Assembly: GCA_004000515.1 (NCBI GenBank)
Contig: CP034537.1
Span: 372,001 to 436,000 of the forward strand
Source: Pseudomonas poae
Lineage (GTDB): Bacteria; Pseudomonadota; Gammaproteobacteria; Pseudomonadales; Pseudomonadaceae
Reading direction: 5' to 3'
DNA: 64,000 bases
Shown: positions 63,501 through 64,000 of the stretch, piece after piece
Numbering within the stretch: the stretch's first letter is position 1
Layout of the letters: each line of letters opens with the position of its first letter
Notes under the pieces: generated by a model
What the model saw: only the letters and a program-made list of their open reading frames with translations
Databases searched by the model: none
Told to the model about the DNA's origin: nothing
Position numbers and translations under genes: made by a program

Positions 63501-64000
63501 GGCTTACGGTCGGCGTAGCTGCCCGCCACCTGTGGCGAGTTGAGGCGCACCACCGCGCTTTGCACAGTCCCCTTGGCCCATGTCAGCCAGAACTCGCCGC
63601 CGGCCTTGAGTTGGGTAAGCTTCCACTGTTGAGTCAGCTTGGCCGGAACCCACTTGGCCCAATCACTCTGCGGCAAGCTGAGGTAGGCCTGAACCTCACC
63701 GTCCTTCCACTGGCTTGCGCGAATGCGGGTACGCAGGCTGACAGCCAAAGGCTGGCCATCAGGCAGGGTCAAGCGTGCGTCCAGCCGTTGGCGCGTCATG
63801 CCGGTGTGCAGGCTCAAGCCTACATACGTCAGCGTCATCGGGGCCTGGTCGAATGGCTGCAGGGTAACCTGGCTGTCGAGCAGCGATACGCGCTTGACCA
63901 TCTGCATACGCGTGAGCAACTGCTCCGGGTCCAGCGGCTGGTCGTCCTGTACTGGCACCCCTTGCAGCGCCCAGTGGCCGTCCTTGTCTTCCTTCACGCT
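60549..64000 (-). CDS. yhdP: YhdP family AsmA-like phospholipid transport protein (partial, one frameshift)
   Basis: Large TamB/AsmA-like bridge protein, predicted to span the periplasm and carry phospholipids to the outer membrane. The C-terminal 1,150 residues or so are here; the N-terminal membrane anchor is beyond the right edge. The middle is a long run of alternating beta-strands (DUF3971), and the C-terminal AsmA2-like part reads PKRFSGSLDAAFRNGQFVEVEGG and LPVTNNLPIAALIVGAPAIGGALFLIDK (quoted in part). A missing G at 60874-60875 breaks it at LSYDRVKG-LLAASNGVF. Upstream of the nitrilase gene by 48 bp; same order as PAO1 PA4476. Confidence 0.9.

Overview
The window reads as a chromosomal segment of a fluorescent Pseudomonas (P. 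fluorescens group). Grounds: GC-rich coding with pseudomonad codon use; gene orders matching blocks I recall from P. aeruginosa PAO1 (mraZ to murF with rnpB and rsmI; hisC-hisD-hisG-murA-ibaG-mlaBCDEF / kdsD-kdsC-lptCAB-rpoN-hpf-ptsN-rapZ-ptsO; fagA-fumC-orfX-sodA; tldE/darP/tldD/nitrilase/yhdP; mqo, hpt, upp, uraA); and REP palindromes typical of P. fluorescens. It is almost entirely core genome. I see no prophage, insertion sequence, CRISPR array, tRNA, toxin-antitoxin or defence island.

Layout. 1-6.1 kb (minus): start of the division and cell wall cluster, mraZ-rsmH-ftsL-ftsI-murE-murF, with a promoter and three 10-bp-spaced MraZ-type boxes. 6.3-11.4 kb: RNase P RNA, rsmI, and the divergent envelope operon lpoA-yraN-gmhA-dolP. 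11.4-22.2 kb: an OmpA-like lipoprotein, an MBL hydrolase, then a MalT-like LuxR regulator with a DUF1329 protein, a DUF1302 protein and a medium-chain acyl-CoA ligase, probably a module for a hydrophobic acyl substrate, and a LysE-type exporter. 22.3-30.4 kb: D-2-hydroxyacid dehydrogenase, rsmC, a yybP-ykoY (Mn2+) riboswitch with its GDT1-family exporter, an M48 lipoprotein protease, a degenerate SRAP protein, two small metal-binding or hypothetical proteins, an acyltransferase, YajG and several small unknowns. 30.4-36.9 kb: a roughly 700-bp non-coding leader, mqo, a PA4642-family protein, wbuC-hpt, and upp-uraA for pyrimidine and purine salvage. 36.9-45 kb (minus): hisGDC, murA, ibaG and the Mla phospholipid transport operon. 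45-52 kb (plus): Kdo synthesis, LPS transport (lptCAB), sigma-54 and the nitrogen PTS. 52-56 kb (minus): an iron-regulated oxidative-stress operon fagA-fumC-orfX-sodA-ZIP behind Fur boxes. 56-64 kb: tldE, darP, tldD, an omega-amidase-like hydrolase and yhdP, which runs off the right edge.

Themes. Outer-membrane biogenesis and the wall dominate: murA/E/F, ftsI, lpoA, dolP, mla, kds, lpt and yhdP. Manganese appears twice, once as an export riboswitch and once as MnSOD with a ZIP transporter under Fur control.

A caveat affects the whole annotation. About 31 one-base indels break otherwise intact genes, nearly all within short homopolymers and many in essential genes. I treat these as sequencing or assembly errors, give full gene extents across them, and list the positions. 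Six REP or REPIN palindromes punctuate gene boundaries. I did not find a clearly new biological system. The best leads are the DUF1302/DUF1329/acyl-CoA ligase/MalT-like locus, the mqo leader, the SRAP protein lacking two catalytic residues, and the GmhA enzyme in a DiaA position.
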